Positions 60,589 to 64,000 of a stretch of DNA of 64,000 nt are shown piece by piece. The DNA comes from an uncultured Prevotellaceae bacterium (lineage in GTDB: Bacteria; Bacteroidota; Bacteroidia; Bacteroidales; Bacteroidaceae), in the NCBI GenBank assembly GCA_902762565.1, contig CACWOS010000002.1, forward strand, positions 1-64,000, read 5' to 3'. Both the position numbers and the translations under genes were made by a program. Numbering within the stretch: position 1 is the stretch's first letter; every line of letters starts with the position of its first letter. The notes beneath the pieces are model-generated. The model saw nothing but the letters and a program-made list of their open reading frames with translations. It was not told the origin of the DNA and made no database searches.

Positions 60589-61680
60589 ATGCGTATATTA
60601 CACTTCTACCCCAAGACAGATGCCACAATCAGTCAATATTTAGATATGCTAACTGATAATATGGGCTTAGAAGTGGAAAACCATAAAGCGACCAATGGCG
60701 AGGAAGCTAAACAGTTGCTGCGCACCATACAATTTGACATATTACATATACATGGATGTTGGAATAATGCACAATTCTTAATCGTCCGTAAAGCACTGCA
60801 ACAAGGAGCACGACTAATTGTATCACCCTATGGTCAACTGGAACCATGGATACAGCAACAACGTTTCTGGAAAGAGAAGTTACCCAAGCGCATCGTCTAT
60901 CAGAAGTCTGTTGTTGAACAGGCTTATGCCATTGTTGTACAAGGCAACATGGAACACGAATGCATTGCACAACTGGGTTGGAACAAACGATGTGTTATTA
61001 TACGCAATGCATTGATTACGAGTAGTATCACACCTCGTGAGATGGCTCGTCAGACGTTCGAGCTCTATCAGCGTATCATCGACAGCAATCCTTTGCAATT
61101 GATGAATGATAACACGCGTAAATTTGTCAAGTATCTAATTACAATTGGAATTACTGGTGACAAGCGATGGCTGAAGGAGGAAGAAACCCCTATGCTAGGC
61201 GATTGGCGTCAGATTCTCTGTTATGCACATCAGGAACAAATCATGCCAACGATTCTACGAGCCGTACGTACACTTAATCTGAAAATGCCTGATATTGAAG
61301 CCTCCAAAATACCTTATTTCCTGCCTGACCGCTACGTAGAGACACAAAGCATCCAACAGGTTATCGGCAATCAGTTTGTCTCTGAGAACGATCGTCTGAT
61401 AGCCACTTTCAAGGTCATCAGGAAACTGATAGACAATCGCCAACTGAGCATCAAGCATTTGGTTGAACTCGACATCGAATTGCGTGAACATTCGTGCGAT
61501 GAGTCACGTCTTACTGAACAACTGCAGGAACGCGGACTCATCAAGTTGGCGGCACGCATCATGCAACTGATGAACGATTTCACTGGGCTGACAGAGGGCT
61601 TCATGCCCATCCCACCCCTTCACGACAGGATTACCAACAGATGGAATATACAAATCGAAAATCATCTATCAATACTCTAA
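60589..61680 (+). CDS. Hybrid protein with GT4-like N-terminal half
   Basis: 363 residues from the ATG at 60589 (MRILHFYPKTDATIS). Residues 1-150 look like the acceptor half of a GT-B (GT4) glycosyltransferase: DILHIHGCWNN, LIVSPYGQLEPWIQQQRFWKE, VVQGNMEHECIAQLGW. The donor-nucleotide half (E-x7-E region with GGxxE) is missing; instead residues 150-363 are helical and charged, with no recognised motif (LCYAHQEQIMPTILRAVRTL). It could be a transferase that lost its donor site, a regulatory partner of the short GT2 protein, or a family I do not know. Confidence 0.65.
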   Translation: MRILHFYPKTDATISQYLDMLTDNMGLEVENHKATNGEEAKQLLRTIQFDILHIHGCWNNAQFLIVRKALQQGARLIVSPYGQLEPWIQQQRFWKEKLPKRIVYQKSVVEQAYAIVVQGNMEHECIAQLGWNKRCVIIRNALITSSITPREMARQTFELYQRIIDSNPLQLMNDNTRKFVKYLITIGITGDKRWLKEEETPMLGDWRQILCYAHQEQIMPTILRAVRTLNLKMPDIEASKIPYFLPDRYVETQSIQQVIGNQFVSENDRLIATFKVIRKLIDNRQLSIKHLVELDIELREHSCDESRLTEQLQERGLIKLAARIMQLMNDFTGLTEGFMPIPPLHDRITNRWNIQIENHLSIL

Positions 61681-61692
61681 TTCTATATTATT

Positions 61693-63687
61693 ATGGATAC
61701 ACAGCAGACGACACGCGACATGCACTACTTGCAGCTGCTATCAAACTCGTTTCCCAATGTGGCTGCTGCTTCAACGGAAATCATCAATCTAGAAGCTATC
61801 CTCAACTTGCCCAAAGGAACTGAACACTTTCTGGCCGACCTACACGGAGAAAGTGCAGCTTTCAAGCACGTACTAAAGAATGCCTCAGGTAATATCCGCC
61901 GCAAGGTCAGTGAACTATTCAAGGGCGACATACGCGAATCAGAGCGTCGAGAACTCTGCACGCTCATCTATTATCCTGAAGAGAAAATAGAGCTCATCAA
62001 GGAATCTGAACCCGACATCGACGATTGGTATCATATAACAATTCATCGCCTTGTGGCCGTTTGTCGTGACGTATCGTCTAAATACACTCGTTCTAAAGTA
62101 CGCAAGTCATTGCCTCAGGAGTTTAGCTATATCATCGAGGAACTGATGCATGAGCGTACAGACGATATCGATAAGGCTGCATACGTCAGCGGTATTGTTG
62201 ACACCATCATTTCCACTGGTCGCGCTGACGACTTTATCATTGCCATCTGCAATGTCATTCAACGATTGGCTATTGACCAATTACATATCCTTGGTGACAT
62301 ATATGATCGTGGTCAAGGTGCACATATCATCCTCGACACAATGCGCCAATATCACTCATGGGATATTCAATGGGGCAATCACGATATTTTATGGATGGGA
62401 GCCGGTGCTGGCAATAATGCTTGCATATGTAATGTGCTTCGACTATGCCTACGTTATGCCAATCTGACCACCCTCGAAGAAGCCTATGGCATCAACCTCG
62501 TGCCTTTAGCTACTTTCGCCATGGAAGTTTACGGCGATGATCCATGTGAGGAATTTATGCCTAAGTTGCTCAAAGGTAACACCATGGAATACAAGTACCA
62601 ACGCTTGACAGCTCAGATGCACAAGGCTATCTCTATCATACAGTTTAAGAAAGAGGCTCAGATTTTCCACCGTCGTCCAGAGTGGCAGATGGAGGATCGC
62701 TGTATGTTGGAGCATATCGACTATAAGCGTGGCATTTGTACAATTGATGGGAAGGAGTACGATATGAAATCGTGCCATTTCCCTACCATCAACCCAGAGC
62801 ATCCTAACGAACTCACTCCTGAAGAATATCAACTCATGGAGCGCCTACATCATTCCTTCCGCGTCAGTGAAAAATTACAGAAGCATATCAAGATGTTGCT
62901 CTCCCATGGTTGCATGTATTCTATCTGCAACCAGAACCTGCTGTTCCACGCTTCAGTACCACTGAATGCAGACGGTTCATTAAAAGAAATTGAACTATAC
63001 GATGGCAAGCGCTATGCAGGCAAGGAACTCATGCACAATATTGGCATGATGGTACGTGCAGCCTTTGAGAATGATACAGAAGAAAAATTGCGGCTCTATG
63101 CTCGCGACTACTTCCTGTACCTATGGTGCGGTAAGGATTCTCCTTTATTCGACAAATCGAAAATGGCAACCTTTGAGCGTTACCTCCTTACCGATAAAAG
63201 TACTTATAAAGAAGAAAAAGGAAACTACTTTCAATTACGCGACAATGAGCAAATCTGCGATCGAATACTCGATGCATTTAACGTCAGTGGTCCCAACCGC
63301 CATATCATCAATGGTCACGTACCTGTACATGTATCGAAGGGTGAGAATCCGATTAAAGCTGGTGGAAAACTGATGGTTATCGACGGAGGGTTCTCTGAGG
63401 CCTATCATTCTGAGACCGGCATTGCCGGATACACATTAGTATATCATAGCCGCGGTTTCCAATTAGTTCAGCACGAACCGTTTATGAGTGTGCAAGATGC
63501 TATTCAACGTGGTATCGATATCAAATCTACTACTCAGCTTGTTGAATTGTCCGCTCATCGTATGCTGGTAGCCGATACCGACAAAGGTGCCGAGCTACGT
63601 GCTCAGATTGCTGATCTTCGCGAACTGCTCTACGCCTATCGACATGGCATTTTGAAGGAGAAAGAAGTAAAATCATCGAATCGATAA
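61693..63687 (+). CDS. fbp: Fructose-1,6-bisphosphatase, class III
   Basis: 664 residues, the size of the class III (Firmicutes/Bacteroidota) enzyme. Metallophosphoesterase motifs: HFLADLHGE (45-53; D49, H51), GDIYDRG (201-207) and WGNHD (227-231), then later INGHVPVHVS and DGGFSEAYH. It dephosphorylates fructose-1,6-bisphosphate in gluconeogenesis. The stop codon overlaps the next ATG (TAATG at 63685-63689), so the downstream folK is coupled. Confidence 0.95.
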   Translation: MDTQQTTRDMHYLQLLSNSFPNVAAASTEIINLEAILNLPKGTEHFLADLHGESAAFKHVLKNASGNIRRKVSELFKGDIRESERRELCTLIYYPEEKIELIKESEPDIDDWYHITIHRLVAVCRDVSSKYTRSKVRKSLPQEFSYIIEELMHERTDDIDKAAYVSGIVDTIISTGRADDFIIAICNVIQRLAIDQLHILGDIYDRGQGAHIILDTMRQYHSWDIQWGNHDILWMGAGAGNNACICNVLRLCLRYANLTTLEEAYGINLVPLATFAMEVYGDDPCEEFMPKLLKGNTMEYKYQRLTAQMHKAISIIQFKKEAQIFHRRPEWQMEDRCMLEHIDYKRGICTIDGKEYDMKSCHFPTINPEHPNELTPEEYQLMERLHHSFRVSEKLQKHIKMLLSHGCMYSICNQNLLFHASVPLNADGSLKEIELYDGKRYAGKELMHNIGMMVRAAFENDTEEKLRLYARDYFLYLWCGKDSPLFDKSKMATFERYLLTDKSTYKEEKGNYFQLRDNEQICDRILDAFNVSGPNRHIINGHVPVHVSKGENPIKAGGKLMVIDGGFSEAYHSETGIAGYTLVYHSRGFQLVQHEPFMSVQDAIQRGIDIKSTTQLVELSAHRMLVADTDKGAELRAQIADLRELLYAYRHGILKEKEVKSSNR

Positions 63688-64000
63688 TGGCTTCTATCCT
63701 TATTGCATTAGGTTCAAACTATCAGCAAAGTGCCCACATCCAGTGGGCTTCTCAACGGCTGTGTACCCTATTCTCAGAAGTAAGCTTTACTCCCGTCTTG
63801 TGGACGCCCGATATTCATGGGCATTGTACATGGTATATGAACCGACTGATATATGCAGAGACAGCACTCTCGCCCACCCAGCTCATCGCTCTGCTCAAAC
63901 AGACAGAACAAGAGGCCCATCGTACCAAGGAACATGTTACTATAGACCTCGATCTCATGCAATACAATAAAGACCGCTACCATCTTGACGATTGGAAGCG
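63687..64000 (+). CDS. folK: HPPK, folate pathway pyrophosphokinase (partial)
   Basis: Starts MASILIALGSNYQQSAHI and runs off the right edge (104 codons seen). The conserved HPPK elements are the N-terminal IALGSN, and VTIDLDLMQYN (the pterin/ATP-metal site, matching the family DIDLL pattern). The middle is short and has WYMNRLIYAETAL (the usual FLN motif position). 6-hydroxymethyl-7,8-dihydropterin pyrophosphokinase makes the substrate for dihydropteroate synthase. Overlaps the fbp stop codon. Confidence 0.85.
   Translation, partial: MASILIALGSNYQQSAHIQWASQRLCTLFSEVSFTPVLWTPDIHGHCTWYMNRLIYAETALSPTQLIALLKQTEQEAHRTKEHVTIDLDLMQYNKDRYHLDDWK

Overview
The window looks like chromosome of a Bacteroidota bacterium, most likely a Prevotella-like member of the Bacteroidales. 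The evidence is: a TonB-dependent receptor with a carboxypeptidase-like N-terminal domain, a T9SS-type C-terminal tail, a DUF5686-type outer-membrane protein, the ATP synthase gene order atpD-atpC-(small membrane protein)-atpB-E-F-H-A-G, AddAB-like nucleases, class III fructose-bisphosphatase, absence of Shine-Dalgarno sequences, and repeated use of the Bacteroidota promoter TTTG-N19/20-TAnnTTTG. The primary sigma factor that would read those promoters is itself encoded here (45624-46496). The exact species cannot be named from the sequence.

Layout. 1-3400 is an AT-rich accessory patch: a 104-nt hairpin, three secreted or membrane proteins of unknown function, and an orphan DUF3853-like gene of mobile-element type. 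3440-5640 holds a structured leader with a terminator, then prfA and pyrF. 5740-8998 (minus) is a three-gene operon of secreted proteins. 9000-9637 is non-coding and contains a 146-bp giant palindrome and a GC-rich element. 9638-16855 (minus) is the complete F1Fo ATP synthase operon. 17001-19125 (minus) has a nitrilase-family amidase, a lipoprotein and rfbC. 19234-26503 (plus) has uvrA, tRNA-Thr, tRNA-Gly, a TonB-dependent receptor, a LolA-like protein, a candidate small RNA, and rplU-rpmA. 26598-34538 (mostly minus) has an aminotransferase, a second giant palindrome with a related GC-rich element, galE, two tRNA-Asp, a GNAT acetyltransferase, a glycosyltransferase, recR, an Uup-like ABC-F protein and engB. 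34636-54492 (mostly plus) has a 5'-nucleotidase, nudC, a MORN-GH25 lysozyme, trmN6 (minus), lon, tgt, an LptF/G permease, a DEAD-box helicase, the primary sigma factor, a DUF5686 protein and addA-addB. 54493-56424 has a GC-rich tandem repeat and two minus-strand exported proteins. 56599-64000 (plus) is one long gene string: two tandem AMP-forming ligases, two unusual glycosyltransferase-like proteins, fbp class III and folK (cut by the window edge).

Most genes are housekeeping and ordinary. The unusual material is mostly non-coding: two intergenic giant palindromes (146 and 139 bp) whose arms are built from short direct repeats, each associated with a related GC-rich block; arrays of phased heptamers that fill the spacers of the atp operon and other gene junctions and also sit inside addB; an attenuator-like leader before prfA with an alternative pairing partner for its terminator; and a separate ~97-nt transcript unit with its own promoter and terminator before rplU. 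No CRISPR array, rRNA, intact insertion sequence or recognisable defence system was seen.
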